DNA of 64,000 bases from CSP1-5 sp964348275 (GTDB lineage: Bacteria; Methylomirabilota; Methylomirabilia; Methylomirabilales; CSP1-5). How positions within the stretch are numbered: position 1 is the first letter of the stretch; every line of letters starts with the position of its first letter. Below the pieces are notes generated by a model. That model saw nothing but the letters and a program-made list of their open reading frames with translations, was not told where the DNA came from and did not search any database. The position numbers and the translations under genes are program-made. Shown here in pieces: positions 1 to 8,598 of the stretch. The stretch spans positions 1-64,000 of the forward strand of contig CAYGBT010000002.1 of NCBI GenBank assembly GCA_964348275.1. Direction: 5' to 3'.

Positions 1-289
1 AACAGGGTCAAGGCCCGGAGGACCGAGTGCACCCGGGGGGTCCTGCCTTTTCGTCGCCGCCTTTCCACCCCGTCTCCCTCCTCATCAGTTTCCGAGTTGC
101 GAAAATACTTTTCTTTTTGCAATAAGGCCAATACCCTAGTAAGATTCCCGGCCTACGTCAAGGGGAATCCAAACCTCCTACCCCAGCGATTCGCGAGAAT
201 CATTCCGCCAATCGATCCAATCCTTCACTCACGGGAGATTGACGTGAAAGGAAGGCCATGGTATAGAGCCTGGAACTGATGGAGAAGGC
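1..289. other. left edge, no supported gene
   Basis: No convincing gene is seen before the HDAC-like gene. A 60-codon open frame at 97-279 lacks a Shine-Dalgarno sequence and resembles nothing I recognise. A GGAG-containing ribosome binding site just before 290 belongs to the next gene. Confidence 0.4.
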
Positions 290-1186
290 ATGTTCGCCTG
301 TTACTCTCCCTTTTATTTCATTGATCTCGGAAAGGCCCATCCCTTTCCAATGGAAAAGTATCCGCGGATCTTCGAGCAATTGATCCGCGAAGGAACCGTC
401 CGCCCCTCTCGTATCATCCGACCCTCCCCGCTCCCGGATAGCACCCTCGAGGCCGCCCACAGCTCTTCTTACCTCCACCGGGTTGCCCGAGGCTTACTGA
501 GCCGGCACGAGGAGCGTCGTCTCGGATTTCTCTGGTCCCCGGCCCTACTCCGTCGCGCGCGGTGCGCTGCAGGAGGAACTTTGATGGCCTGCCGCATTGC
601 CCTGATCGAAGGGATCGGGGTGAATCTCGCGGGGGGAAGTCACCACGCCTTTGCCGATCGGGGGGAGGGCTTTTGTGTTTTTAACGACTTGGCGGTGGCA
701 ATCCGAACCTTGCAGACAGAAGGGCGTATTCAACGAGCCGCCGTGATCGACTGCGATGTCCATCAGGGCAACGGTACAGCTGCCATGTTTCAGGACGACC
801 CCAAGGTTCTGACTTTCTCCATTCACGGGGCCAACAACTATCCCTACTGTCAGGTCCCCAGCACGCAAGACATCGCCTTGCCAGACGGCACCCAGGACGA
901 CCTCTACTTGGAAATGCTTCAGGCTCACCTCCCCGGGCTTCTCCGGACGTTCCGCCCCGAGCTGGTGATCTACGTGGGAGGCGTGGACCCGTACGGGGAG
1001 GACCGCTTTGGACGACTGAAGCTTACCCTGAAGGGTTTGAACCGGCGAGATGCACTTGTCTTGGGCCTATGCCGAGAATGGAAGACCCCGGCGGTCGTGA
1101 CCTTCGCCGGGGGCTACGCCGCGAGCCTCGACGACACGATCGAGGCCCATTGTCAGACCATTCGAACCGTACGGTCACTTCTGTAA
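290..1186 (+). CDS. histone deacetylase family (acetoin utilization-like) deacylase
   Basis: A zinc-dependent amidohydrolase of the HDAC/AcuC/APAH superfamily, 298 residues, close to the usual size of bacterial single-domain members. It shows the His-His dyad (GGSHHAF, residues 118-119), the zinc ligands of IDCDVHQGNG (Asp156, His158) and the third ligand Asp233 in GGVDPYGEDRFG. In the cytoplasm such enzymes remove acetyl groups from lysines, polyamines or small molecules; the substrate cannot be told here. The ATG is preceded by a GGAG element. The gene converges on the tol-pal operon with about 50 bp between, and no clear terminator is seen. It is not a bacillithiol deacetylase, which belongs to the unrelated PIG-L family. 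Confidence 0.88.
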   Translation: MFACYSPFYFIDLGKAHPFPMEKYPRIFEQLIREGTVRPSRIIRPSPLPDSTLEAAHSSSYLHRVARGLLSRHEERRLGFLWSPALLRRARCAAGGTLMACRIALIEGIGVNLAGGSHHAFADRGEGFCVFNDLAVAIRTLQTEGRIQRAAVIDCDVHQGNGTAAMFQDDPKVLTFSIHGANNYPYCQVPSTQDIALPDGTQDDLYLEMLQAHLPGLLRTFRPELVIYVGGVDPYGEDRFGRLKLTLKGLNRRDALVLGLCREWKTPAVVTFAGGYAASLDDTIEAHCQTIRTVRSLL

Positions 1187-1240
1187 CGCCTTTGACCTAC
1201 GGAGATTCGGCGAAGGCCAAGGCAATGCGTAAGAGCGGCT

Positions 1241-2128
1241 TTATTGGAGCCGGTCTAGACGGTCCTGAGCCAGTCGAGCTTCCCGGGATCTCGGAAACTT
1301 CGCGACGAGCTCTCGGAGTACCCCTTGTGCCTGACTCGTCTCCCCAAGTTCAAGATAGGCGTAACCTTGCTTCAGCATCGCACTGGGAACCTTGGTGCTG
1401 CCAGGGTAGTCCTTGATCACCTTGTCGAATTCCCGAATCGCGTCGGGGTATTTCCGTTGGCTATAGTAGGACTCGGCAAGCCAGTACTGAGCGTTGGGCA
1501 CCAGCGTGGTCTTGGGATAGAAGGTCAGATAGTTCTTGAAGCCCCTGATGGCCAGGTCATAATTGCCTTTGGTATAATCACTCAAGCCTGCCCTGTAGAC
1601 CTCCTCCGGCGAGGGGAGAGACTCCTGGACACCAGGCAAGCCTGGTCTGGCAACAGCCGGAGACTGGGGCGGGGAAACACCCCCACCGCGCGGAGGTAGG
1701 GGCTGGCCGGTACCTGACGGAAGCGAGGGAGAGACTCCAGGCAATGGGGCTTGAGGCCCTCCCGAAGGGCCCGCTGCCTCCCCCAGCAGCCGGTTGACTC
1801 TCACCTCAGTCGCATCCAGCCGCTGGCTCAGTTCTGAAAGACGGAAAGTGTTCTCTTCCAGCTTCCCCTGGACCATCCGGGTTTCAACGGACAGTTCCTC
1901 GAGACGGGCCACCACATCAGTCTGTCCAATGCCCCCTCCGCCAGCACCTAACCCCTGCCCGCTGACGTCCCCCTCCTTCGACATCGCATTGACCTCTCCT
2001 CGGAGGCTACGAACGTCCTGCTGGAGGGCTTGGAACTGTTCCGCGGTCACCATACAACTATTGCCCAACAGTAGAACCCCGACCAAAAGGGGCCAGGTAA
2101 GATACCGCTCCATCATCTCCCCCATCAT
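1241..2128 (-). CDS. cpoB: Tol-Pal system TPR protein CpoB (YbgF)
   Basis: Last gene of the tol-pal operon. The N-terminus has a signal peptide followed by a coiled-coil segment (about residues 30-115), then a Pro/Gly-rich linker. The C-terminal 130 residues are tetratricopeptide repeats beginning near EEVYRAGLSDYTKGNYDLA and containing YPKTTLVPNAQYWLAESYY, the hallmark of the YbgF/CpoB C-terminal domain. In the family this periplasmic protein coordinates Tol activity with peptidoglycan synthesis at division. Several Met codons open the frame (2128, 2125, 2116, 2113), so the exact start is uncertain. A cysteine near the signal peptide end is not in a good lipobox. A hairpin separates it from pal. 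Confidence 0.9.
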   Translation of the reverse strand: MMGEMMERYLTWPLLVGVLLLGNSCMVTAEQFQALQQDVRSLRGEVNAMSKEGDVSGQGLGAGGGGIGQTDVVARLEELSVETRMVQGKLEENTFRLSELSQRLDATEVRVNRLLGEAAGPSGGPQAPLPGVSPSLPSGTGQPLPPRGGGVSPPQSPAVARPGLPGVQESLPSPEEVYRAGLSDYTKGNYDLAIRGFKNYLTFYPKTTLVPNAQYWLAESYYSQRKYPDAIREFDKVIKDYPGSTKVPSAMLKQGYAYLELGETSQAQGVLRELVAKFPRSREARLAQDRLDRLQ

Positions 2129-2163
2129 GAGTACTCACTTGAAGAGCTTACCCTTGACCGCGC

Positions 2164-2198
2164 GAGGGAGGGAGTGGAAGATATTGACCCCCTCCCTC
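2164..2198 (-). terminator. intercistronic hairpin between pal and cpoB
   Basis: GAGGGAGG (2164-2171) pairs with CCTCCCTC (2191-2198) across a 19-nt loop. It lacks a clean U-tract, so it may lower rather than end transcription into cpoB, or protect the pal mRNA 3' end. Confidence 0.4.
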
Positions 2199-2229
2199 AC
2201 TGTTCCATCCAATCAGCAGTTGAAGTCGG

Positions 2230-2802
2230 TTATTTCCCCATAACAAAGTGGCCCCGGCGGTTCCACTTCCATGCAGACTCATCATGCCCAAGGACAAAGG
2301 GCCGTTCCTCGCCGTAACTGATAGTTGAGATCCGCTTGGCATCAATGCCCCCGGCCACCAGGTAGTTTCGGACAGACTTGGCCCGGCGGTCCCCGAGACC
2401 CAGATTGTACTCGTTGGTCCCTCGCTCATCGCAGTGTCCCTCAACCACAATGCGAACTCGAGGATTGGCCTTGAGCCACTCGATGTTGTTGTTCAGGGTC
2501 TGCTTGGCATCGGGTCTCAGGACCGACTTATCGAAGTCAAAGAAGACATCCTTCAACTGTGCCTCTGCTGACGGCCTCACAGTTGGCCGAGCCGGCGGGG
2601 CTTCCACAACCGGTCCAGGCTTGGTCACCTTCTCCGGCCCCCCTGCCCCCAGGCCCCCGGTTTGTACCTCCGGCTTTTTGGGACAACCGGCCAAGAGCAG
2701 GGCCCCCGCCACGACGAGGACCGGACCCCACAGAGATCCCCGCCATCTGGTCATCGTAGAACCCACCCCGGTCCGCTGCTTTACTCCCGCTTTCCCCACC
2801 AT
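2230..2802 (-). CDS. pal: peptidoglycan-associated lipoprotein Pal
   Basis: An OmpA-like outer-membrane lipoprotein that anchors the outer membrane to peptidoglycan and binds TolB. The lipobox LLLAGC ends an unusually long N-region if translation starts at 2802. That start is chosen because GGAGG lies 5 nt upstream; an internal Met at 2754 would give a shorter signal peptide. The C-terminal OmpA domain contains the peptidoglycan-binding stretch GHCDERGTNEYNLGLGDRRA and FFDFDKSVLRPDA. The length (about 190 residues) is normal for Pal. It lies 20 bp downstream of tolB in the same operon. Confidence 0.93.
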   Translation of the reverse strand: MVGKAGVKQRTGVGSTMTRWRGSLWGPVLVVAGALLLAGCPKKPEVQTGGLGAGGPEKVTKPGPVVEAPPARPTVRPSAEAQLKDVFFDFDKSVLRPDAKQTLNNNIEWLKANPRVRIVVEGHCDERGTNEYNLGLGDRRAKSVRNYLVAGGIDAKRISTISYGEERPFVLGHDESAWKWNRRGHFVMGK

Positions 2803-2855
2803 TCTGTCCTCCTTTCTGTCCCATGATTTTACCACTGGATAACATCAATCGAGCC

Positions 2856-4163
2856 TCAGGGCGACCAATTCGGAGCGAAGTTGTTGAAGGCATTCCGGGT
2901 CAATCGTTTTTGTCCCGACCCGTCGGCGTGCATCACATAAACATTTTTCCTCCCATTCCGGTTTGATGTAAAGACCAGATGTCGCCCGTTAGGCGACCAG
3001 GCAGGATCCTCATTGGACCCCGAGCTGGTCAGTTGTTGAATCCCAGATCCGTCCGGGTCCATGAGGTAGATCTGAAACCTTCCTTCTCCCCGATTGGAGA
3101 CGAACGCGATCTTGTCGCCACGCGGCGACCACTGGGGAGAAGCATTGTAATCCCCGTCAAAGGTCAACCGTCGAAGATTGGTCCCTTCGACATCCATGAC
3201 ATAGATCTGGGGAGACCCACCACGATCCGAGGTGAAAGCGATCTGCCGACCGTTGGGAGAGAAGGTCGGAGAGACCGAAATCCCAAGTCCATTGGTGAGG
3301 CGTCGGAGCCCCCGTCCAGTCGGCTTCATCAGGTAGAGGTTCGTGCCACCATCCTTGCTCAGGGACAGCGCCAGCCAGCGCCCGTCTGGTGACCAGGCGG
3401 GAGAGATGTTGAGCCCGGGCAAGGCCGAGACCTTGTTCCGCCGCCCGGTCTCGAGATTGAGGATGTACAGATCCGGATTGCCGTCCCGGTAGGACGTATA
3501 GGCCAGCCCTTTCCCATCAGGGGAGAACCGAGGCGAGAGATTGATTGATCGGTTCCCCGTGACCAGGACCGAGTTGTGACCATCGTAGTCCATGAGATAG
3601 AGCTCGGTGGCGCCCTTGCCGACGCGGGCATAGGCAATCCGCGTCGAGGCAACCCCACGCTCGCCGGTGAGGCGGAGCATCACGTCGTCGGCCAATCGGT
3701 GGACCATAGTCCTGAGCGCGTTGACATCCCCGAAATATCGCTTGCCGCCAAGAAAGGTCCCTCGGCTCACATTATACACCCGTCCTTCGAGGACCAGATC
3801 CTTCCCCTGCTTCGTGAGCTCCGCTGAGACTAATGCTTGCACCTTCAGTTGATTCAAGGAAGCCAGAACTTTCTCCTCTTCGCCCAAGCGGATCTCTCGG
3901 GGCTCGAACGGGAGGAAGGCAGGGGGCAGCACCTCGAAAATCGTTGAGAACTCCAGATCACCCATCAGAATCGACTGTGCTTCAGCCCCCAGATCGGTTC
4001 GATTTGAGGCCCATCGGAAGGGCTGCAGTCCCAACACGGCGATGGGGATTTTCTGGACCATCGTTCGCGTCACCGTGATATCTACCTGGGCCACCACAGT
4101 GGCAGGCAGCAACCCGTTCAAGAGGACCAGAAGGAATAAGAAGATTCGTCGATAGCCAATCAT
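2856..4163 (-). CDS. tolB: Tol-Pal system beta-propeller protein TolB
   Basis: A periplasmic protein of 435 residues with a signal peptide ending near VVAQVD, an N-terminal domain to about residue 165, and a six-bladed WD40-like (PD40) propeller. The propeller is visible as repeated SPDG/SPNG...IAFTSDRGGSPQIYVMD units. TolB shuttles between Pal and the TolA-TolQR complex. Its position between tolA (6 bp gap) and pal is the canonical order. Nothing is truncated. Confidence 0.96.
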   Translation of the reverse strand: MIGYRRIFLFLLVLLNGLLPATVVAQVDITVTRTMVQKIPIAVLGLQPFRWASNRTDLGAEAQSILMGDLEFSTIFEVLPPAFLPFEPREIRLGEEEKVLASLNQLKVQALVSAELTKQGKDLVLEGRVYNVSRGTFLGGKRYFGDVNALRTMVHRLADDVMLRLTGERGVASTRIAYARVGKGATELYLMDYDGHNSVLVTGNRSINLSPRFSPDGKGLAYTSYRDGNPDLYILNLETGRRNKVSALPGLNISPAWSPDGRWLALSLSKDGGTNLYLMKPTGRGLRRLTNGLGISVSPTFSPNGRQIAFTSDRGGSPQIYVMDVEGTNLRRLTFDGDYNASPQWSPRGDKIAFVSNRGEGRFQIYLMDPDGSGIQQLTSSGSNEDPAWSPNGRHLVFTSNRNGRKNVYVMHADGSGQKRLTRNAFNNFAPNWSP

Positions 4164-4169
4164 ATGCCG

Positions 4170-4976
4170 TTACTCGCCCCGCATCTCAAAATGGAACCGC
4201 ACGAGGAGCGTTTCCTCTGCAAAGAGAGGGGGAAACGGGGGAAGGGGAACCGCCTCCTGCACCGCTCGCAGGGCCGACTGATCTAAGAATATGTTTTCCG
4301 AAGGAGTCAAGACGCGGATATCGCGGACCAGCCCCGACCGCACCACGATGAAGCCCAGAGTCACCCGCTCCATCTGACCCCGCTTGAGCCCCAAAGAGGG
4401 TTCCACCCATCGGCTACTTACCTTCGCCTGAATCGCTGCGAGGTAGTAACTCAAAGAGGGATCAGCCTTATCGGTAGAGACACTGCTCTCCGAGACGACC
4501 CCGGGGGGTCCCCCATCGCCCAGAGCGGTCGGAAGGGCAGTCCGAACCGGTGCTTGAAAAACCTTAGGCGGTCCCGACGAAGATTGCTTCGCGGCCGTCT
4601 GCGGAGCTCGAGCCGACTTCCGCGCCACCTTACCCTTCTTGGGAAGAGCAAGAGTCTCGGGAAAAGCCCGGGGGGCCTTCGGCTTGACCGTAGACACTTT
4701 CGCTTTGGGCTTGGGGGTTGATGGCCTGACCTGAGCCGACGCCTTTGGGGATCGAGGCTTCACAGCCGGCGCCTTCATGCGGGACGGGGTCACCCGTCGA
4801 GTTCCCGGAAGCTCTACCAACGTCACTTTGTACGCCACCGGCACGTGAAACCGCTGCGAGTAAAGGGACGGAGTGAGAAAGACCCCGGCGAAAACCAAGA
4901 AGTGCAGCACCAGGGAAAAGGCAAGATTGACCCCAAACTCTTTCCCCTCCCGCTTCATCTCTAAGGTGTGGCCCAC
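4170..4976 (-). CDS. tolA: TolA/TonB-type energy transducer
   Basis: One N-terminal transmembrane helix (about residues 16-34, VNLAFSLVLHFLVFAGVFL), a Lys/Pro/Ala-rich periplasmic linker (about 55-140) and a TonB-like C-terminal domain (about 180-268, starting SYYLAAIQAKVSSRW). It transmits proton-motive force from TolQR to TolB/Pal. The linker is Pro-rich and short rather than the long Ala/Lys helix of enterobacterial TolA, so by sequence alone it could be called TonB; the operon position decides for TolA. A GTG start at 4976 is used because it follows tolR by 5 bp; the ATG at 4958 is an alternative. Confidence 0.88.
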   Translation of the reverse strand: MGHTLEMKREGKEFGVNLAFSLVLHFLVFAGVFLTPSLYSQRFHVPVAYKVTLVELPGTRRVTPSRMKAPAVKPRSPKASAQVRPSTPKPKAKVSTVKPKAPRAFPETLALPKKGKVARKSARAPQTAAKQSSSGPPKVFQAPVRTALPTALGDGGPPGVVSESSVSTDKADPSLSYYLAAIQAKVSSRWVEPSLGLKRGQMERVTLGFIVVRSGLVRDIRVLTPSENIFLDQSALRAVQEAVPLPPFPPLFAEETLLVRFHFEMRGE

Positions 4977-4981
4977 CCCCC

Positions 4982-5416
4982 CTACCGCCTCCTCTGGGGA
5001 CGATGCAGGGGCTCGGTCACCATTCCCAGCCGGTCGATCCCGGCCTTCTTCACCACGTCCATCACCTGAACCACCACCCCATAGGGGACCTTTTCGTCGG
5101 CCCTCAGGAAGACCGCTGCACGGGGATTTCGCTTCTGCAGGCCGGTCAGGACCTTCTGGAGTCGGCCCAGGGTGATCTGCTGATCGTCCAGATAGATCGC
5201 CTTGTTTTTGGTGACAGTCAGGACCAGGCGCTCCTCGGGATTAACGTTTCTCGTCTCGGTCCGCGGGACTTGGACGTCGATCCCCCGGATCATCATGGGG
5301 GCGGTGATCATAAAGATGATGAGGAGCACCAACACCACGTCGACGAAAGGCGTGACGTTGATCTCTGACAAAGCGCCGCCCAGGCGATTACTTGATTCAG
5401 GAGGACGTGCGCTCAT
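4982..5416 (-). CDS. tolR: TolR/ExbD inner-membrane protein
   Basis: 144 residues with one transmembrane helix (about 22-42) preceded by the family motif INVTPFVDVVLVLLIIFM. Asp26 is the conserved intramembrane acid used for proton passage. The periplasmic ExbD fold follows, with LRADEKVPYGVVVQVMD. It partners TolQ as the motor of the Tol system. It overlaps the tolQ stop by 4 bp (ATGA), which indicates translational coupling. Confidence 0.95.
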   Translation of the reverse strand: MSARPPESSNRLGGALSEINVTPFVDVVLVLLIIFMITAPMMIRGIDVQVPRTETRNVNPEERLVLTVTKNKAIYLDDQQITLGRLQKVLTGLQKRNPRAAVFLRADEKVPYGVVVQVMDVVKKAGIDRLGMVTEPLHRPQRRR

Positions 5417-6126
5417 CGTGCCACCGCGAGCCGTTCCGCCATGCCCAGAAACTCCAGGGTAAACAGATCCAATCGAGTTCCAATGCCGCGGATGCGATTC
5501 ACGAAATAGTTATACGCGATGACCGCTGGTATGGCCGCAGCCAGCCCAGCGGCAGTAGCGATCAAGGCCTCGGCAATTCCCGGGGCCACGGCCCCCAGAT
5601 TAGCGGAGCCGGCCGCCCCGATACCGACGAAGGCATCGATGATACCCCAGACCGTGCCAAATAGGCCGATAAACGGCGTCACGCTTCCGGTTGTGGCCAG
5701 GAAGATCAGGTGGCGCTCCAATCGAGAGAGTTCTTTCAAGCTAGCGTGTCTGAGCATCCGGCTGATCCCTTCCAGGACCTCTCCACCCCGTTCCGGCGGC
5801 AGGTTTGGCTGCGGCTGTCCGGGACTGCTCCCAGGGTGCGGGTTTCCTCTCACATGATAACTGAGTTCCCGAAATCCTTCGCGATAAAGAGCCGCCACCG
5901 GAGACGCGGGATACCGCCTGGCCTCCTCGTGCATCGCGTTCAGATTCCTAGAGCTGCGAAAAACATCGAGGAATTTGTCCGACTGCCGCTCCGCCCTCCG
6001 CAGAGTCCGAACCTTCATTAAAATGACGGCCCAGGAGGCAACGGAGAAAAAGAGAAGGAGGAGGAGCACCCCCTTGGCCACCGGTCCGGCCTGCAAGACG
6101 AGATGTAAAACGCTAAAACCAGTCAT
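5413..6126 (-). CDS. tolQ: TolQ/ExbB/MotA-type proton channel
   Basis: 237 residues with three transmembrane segments: about 14-36, about 143-168 (SVTPFIGLFGTVWGIIDAF) and about 180-208 (AEALIATAAGLAAAIPAVIAY). These last two are the MotA/TolQ/ExbB signature helices. It forms the pentameric channel around TolR. It is the first gene of the six-gene tolQRAB-pal-cpoB operon, so the operon promoter should lie in the 640-bp gap upstream. Confidence 0.95.
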   Translation of the reverse strand: MTGFSVLHLVLQAGPVAKGVLLLLLFFSVASWAVILMKVRTLRRAERQSDKFLDVFRSSRNLNAMHEEARRYPASPVAALYREGFRELSYHVRGNPHPGSSPGQPQPNLPPERGGEVLEGISRMLRHASLKELSRLERHLIFLATTGSVTPFIGLFGTVWGIIDAFVGIGAAGSANLGAVAPGIAEALIATAAGLAAAIPAVIAYNYFVNRIRGIGTRLDLFTLEFLGMAERLAVAR

Positions 6127-6768
6127 CCCGCGTCATCTATACCACGGTCCCCAGAAAGCGTCAAGGGATAGTGCCGGCGCATTCAGCTGTTCCCAGGGAC
6201 CTGGCGAGCTTGCGAATCCTCCAACGGGAAGGATGAGGACGTATGGGAAAAAGGAAAGTGAGACCGCCCCCGTCGCGAGGGTAATGTATCACGTTAAAGG
6301 TGCCTGGGGCAGCCCCCTGGGGTCGCGTCAGGCCACTTTTTCTCGTTTTGCGCGGGCCGAAGGGCTTTTTTGCACGGTTGCCTCCCTCGGCTCAGGGAGA
6401 GAAGCGTCCCGAGGTGCTCGCTGCTTAACGGTCGCTCGAATAGTCCGGAGCTCTTTGTCCTCAAAGCCCCTTTCACTTCCGAAGACCCTGTGCATGTGGC
6501 CCCCTTTCACGTCCTGAGAAATACAGTTTACGGAGACAAAAAGAGCAACATTCGTGCCAGCCCCAGCAAGAGGCTTCCCCTTATCCTTAATAATTAGACA
6601 CGTTTCATCGTGGAAAGTTTCATCAACGACGGGGGACTTCACTTTGTTGTCGGTGCTCACATCCAAAGGCTGAAACGGTTCCCCCTGCGTTGACAACCCC
6701 CGACCCCTCTGTTAACGTTATAGACCATTTATGGACAAAGCAGGAGAACTCATGCACCCGAGCTCGCC
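6127..6768. other. divergent intergenic region between tolQ and bshC
   Basis: 642 bp between two divergent transcription units. It must hold the tol operon promoter on the minus strand and the bshC promoter on the plus strand. No RNA gene or conserved ORF is recognised; a minus-strand 122-codon frame at 6328-6696 has only a TTG start and no recognisable product. Confidence 0.5.
6690..6718 (+). promoter_or_regulatory. candidate sigma-70 promoter for bshC
   Basis: TTGACA at 6690-6695, a 17-bp spacer and TAACGT at 6713-6718. The -35 is perfect and the -10 weak. It is suitably placed about 50 bp before the bshC start. Confidence 0.4.
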
Positions 6769-8421
6769 GTGATGCCCTCGCTGCGATTCGACGCTATCGA
6801 CATCGCCTCACTCCCTGGAGTCAATCCGATCTTTCGGGACTATGTGAAGGGAGCCCCTGCCCTCCGAGACTTCTATCGATGGGACCCTCGGGAGCCACAG
6901 GAAAAGCTACTCCAGTGCCTGGCCCGCCGGGGATATCCCCGTCACGACCTGGTCAGTATCCTGACCGATCAGAACCGGGACCTGGGGGCGAGCGAAACCA
7001 TCCTTAAGAACATCGCGCGCCTTCTTGACCCTCAGGCGGTAACAATCGTCACTAGTCAGCAGGTGGGTCTCCTTGGAGGGCCTCTCTATACTCTCTACAA
7101 GGCCCTCACCGCGGTCGTGTTGGCCCGCCAGGTAGAGTCGCAGTGGCAGGTCCCCTGTCTTCCACTCTTCTGGATGGCCTCGGAGGATGCCGATTTCGCT
7201 GAGATCGACCACCTGTACATGCCGGACTACCAAGACCAAGTGGCTCTCCTTCGCTATACGCCGGAGGAAGGCTTCGGGGCCGATCTTCCAGCGACCCACA
7301 TGCTCACCGAAAGGATCGGGGAAGTTTTTGCCGCCCTCGAGCGGGCTGCTGGTCCGGGTCGGTTTCACGAAGGGATTCTCACACTGCTTCAGAACTGCTA
7401 TCGTCCTGGGACAAACTTGGTCTCGGCTTTTGGCCGACTGCTGAGCTCCCTCCTCGGGGACCGAGGTCTGATCCTAGTCAACACGGCCGACCCCCGCTTG
7501 AAGACTTTAGCCCGTCCTCTCTTCCTGCAGGAGATCAGCACGGCGCCCGCCTCAGCGCAGCTGGTTCAGACCGCCTGGGACAAGCTGCGAGCTCTCGGAT
7601 ACCGCCCTCAGGTCCGTCTCCGGGGAGAAGGGCCGAATCTTTTTTACTTGCAGGAGGGGCGGCGAACGCTCAAAAAGGGGGATGGGCACGAGCTGCTGAT
7701 CGCCGGAACCCGGAGATGGGTAACACGAGACACGCTTCACTCTCTCGTGGAGAAGGCCCCGGAACAATTCAGCCCAAATGTTGTCCTCCGCCCGCTGATG
7801 GAGAGTTTCCTGTTCCCCACCGTCGCCCACGTAGGCGGGCCTCACGAGATCGCGTACTACGCCCAACTCCGGGGCGTCTTCGACCATTTCGACATCCCTT
7901 CCCCCTTCCTCCTTCCACGGGCAACGCTCACCCTCGTGGAGGGGCGGATCGAACGATTGCTCAAGAAACACGACCTGGACTTTACGGCTCTCCAGGATGA
8001 TGCCGAGAGCGTGGTGAGTGAGGTCCTTCGCCGGTCCCTCCCCAAGACCTTCGTGGCCAAGCAACAGAGGATCCTGCAGACGATCCTCAAGAATTTCGAG
8101 GAACTCAAGGCGTTGGTCTCAACCCTCGATCCCACGCTAACTCCCCGGGTCGGTGGGGCGGAAGGGTCAGTAAAGAAACGGATGGAAAACCTGGAGCGAC
8201 ACCTCCTCCGCTCGTTCAAACGGCGCAATCAGGAGATCCGGACCCAGGTCCTCCGGGTCCTGGCCCATCTCCAGCCTAGAGGTGAACTCCAAGAGCGGGT
8301 GCACGGTTTTGTCACGCACTTGGGTCGCCATGACTTTTCTCTCGTCGAGGTGATCGCTGCCGCCATAGATGGCCCAGGATGGGAGCACCGGCTCCTCTAT
8401 CTAGGCGCCCCAACCCGATGA
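6769..8421 (+). CDS. bshC: bacillithiol biosynthesis cysteine-adding enzyme BshC
   Basis: 550 residues, the expected length for BshC, which adds cysteine to glucosaminyl-malate in the last step of bacillithiol synthesis. Recognisable stretches are VTSQQVGLLGGPLYTLYKA and WMASEDADFAEIDH in the Rossmann-like core, VAHVGGPHEIAYYAQLRGVF, and the C-terminal coiled-coil region (about 400-510). Starts are GTG 6769 or ATG 6772. A Shine-Dalgarno (AGGAGA) sits 5-10 nt before a six-codon leader frame (6752-6772) whose TGA overlaps the ATG, so translation may be coupled. bshA lies 178 bp downstream; no bshB is seen in the window. Confidence 0.93.
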   Translation: MMPSLRFDAIDIASLPGVNPIFRDYVKGAPALRDFYRWDPREPQEKLLQCLARRGYPRHDLVSILTDQNRDLGASETILKNIARLLDPQAVTIVTSQQVGLLGGPLYTLYKALTAVVLARQVESQWQVPCLPLFWMASEDADFAEIDHLYMPDYQDQVALLRYTPEEGFGADLPATHMLTERIGEVFAALERAAGPGRFHEGILTLLQNCYRPGTNLVSAFGRLLSSLLGDRGLILVNTADPRLKTLARPLFLQEISTAPASAQLVQTAWDKLRALGYRPQVRLRGEGPNLFYLQEGRRTLKKGDGHELLIAGTRRWVTRDTLHSLVEKAPEQFSPNVVLRPLMESFLFPTVAHVGGPHEIAYYAQLRGVFDHFDIPSPFLLPRATLTLVEGRIERLLKKHDLDFTALQDDAESVVSEVLRRSLPKTFVAKQQRILQTILKNFEELKALVSTLDPTLTPRVGGAEGSVKKRMENLERHLLRSFKRRNQEIRTQVLRVLAHLQPRGELQERVHGFVTHLGRHDFSLVEVIAAAIDGPGWEHRLLYLGAPTR

Positions 8422-8446
8422 CCGCGGACCGACGACCGATGACCGA
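8412..8446 (+). repeat. 7-bp-period degenerate repeat overlapping the bshC stop
   Basis: Five consecutive heptamers of the type TGACCGA (aacccga, tgaccgc, ggaccga, cgaccga, tgaccga). The bshC TGA stop lies inside the second unit. It belongs to a family of heptameric intergenic repeats in this window. Confidence 0.6.
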
Positions 8447-8526
8447 AGTTGCTAAGGGCGAGTAGGGGTTGGGTGGAGAATTATGGCGCCGCCGAGGAGA
8501 ATCCCTCCGAGCCTTTAGTCGTCGGG

Positions 8527-8554
8527 CGAACCATGAACACTGAACGATGAACGC
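8527..8554 (+). repeat. 7-bp-period degenerate repeat (TGAACNN)
   Basis: Four heptamers: cgaacca, tgaacac, tgaacga, tgaacgc, upstream of bshA. Same period as the other intergenic repeats but a different unit. Confidence 0.6.
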
Positions 8555-8598
8555 TGCCGAAGGTCTTTAGACTTCGGACTTAGGACATCGCACTTCTC

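Noticed and set aside
97..279. 60-codon frame at the left edge
   Set aside because: No ribosome site and no recognisable sequence; may be chance.
290..1186. HDAC-like gene as the missing bacillithiol deacetylase BshB
   Set aside because: BshB is a PIG-L family enzyme; this protein has HDAC-type zinc ligands and fold signatures.
6328..6696. 122-codon minus-strand frame between tolQ and bshC
   Set aside because: Only a TTG start, no ribosome site, no recognisable motif, and composition fits an antisense frame in GC-rich DNA.
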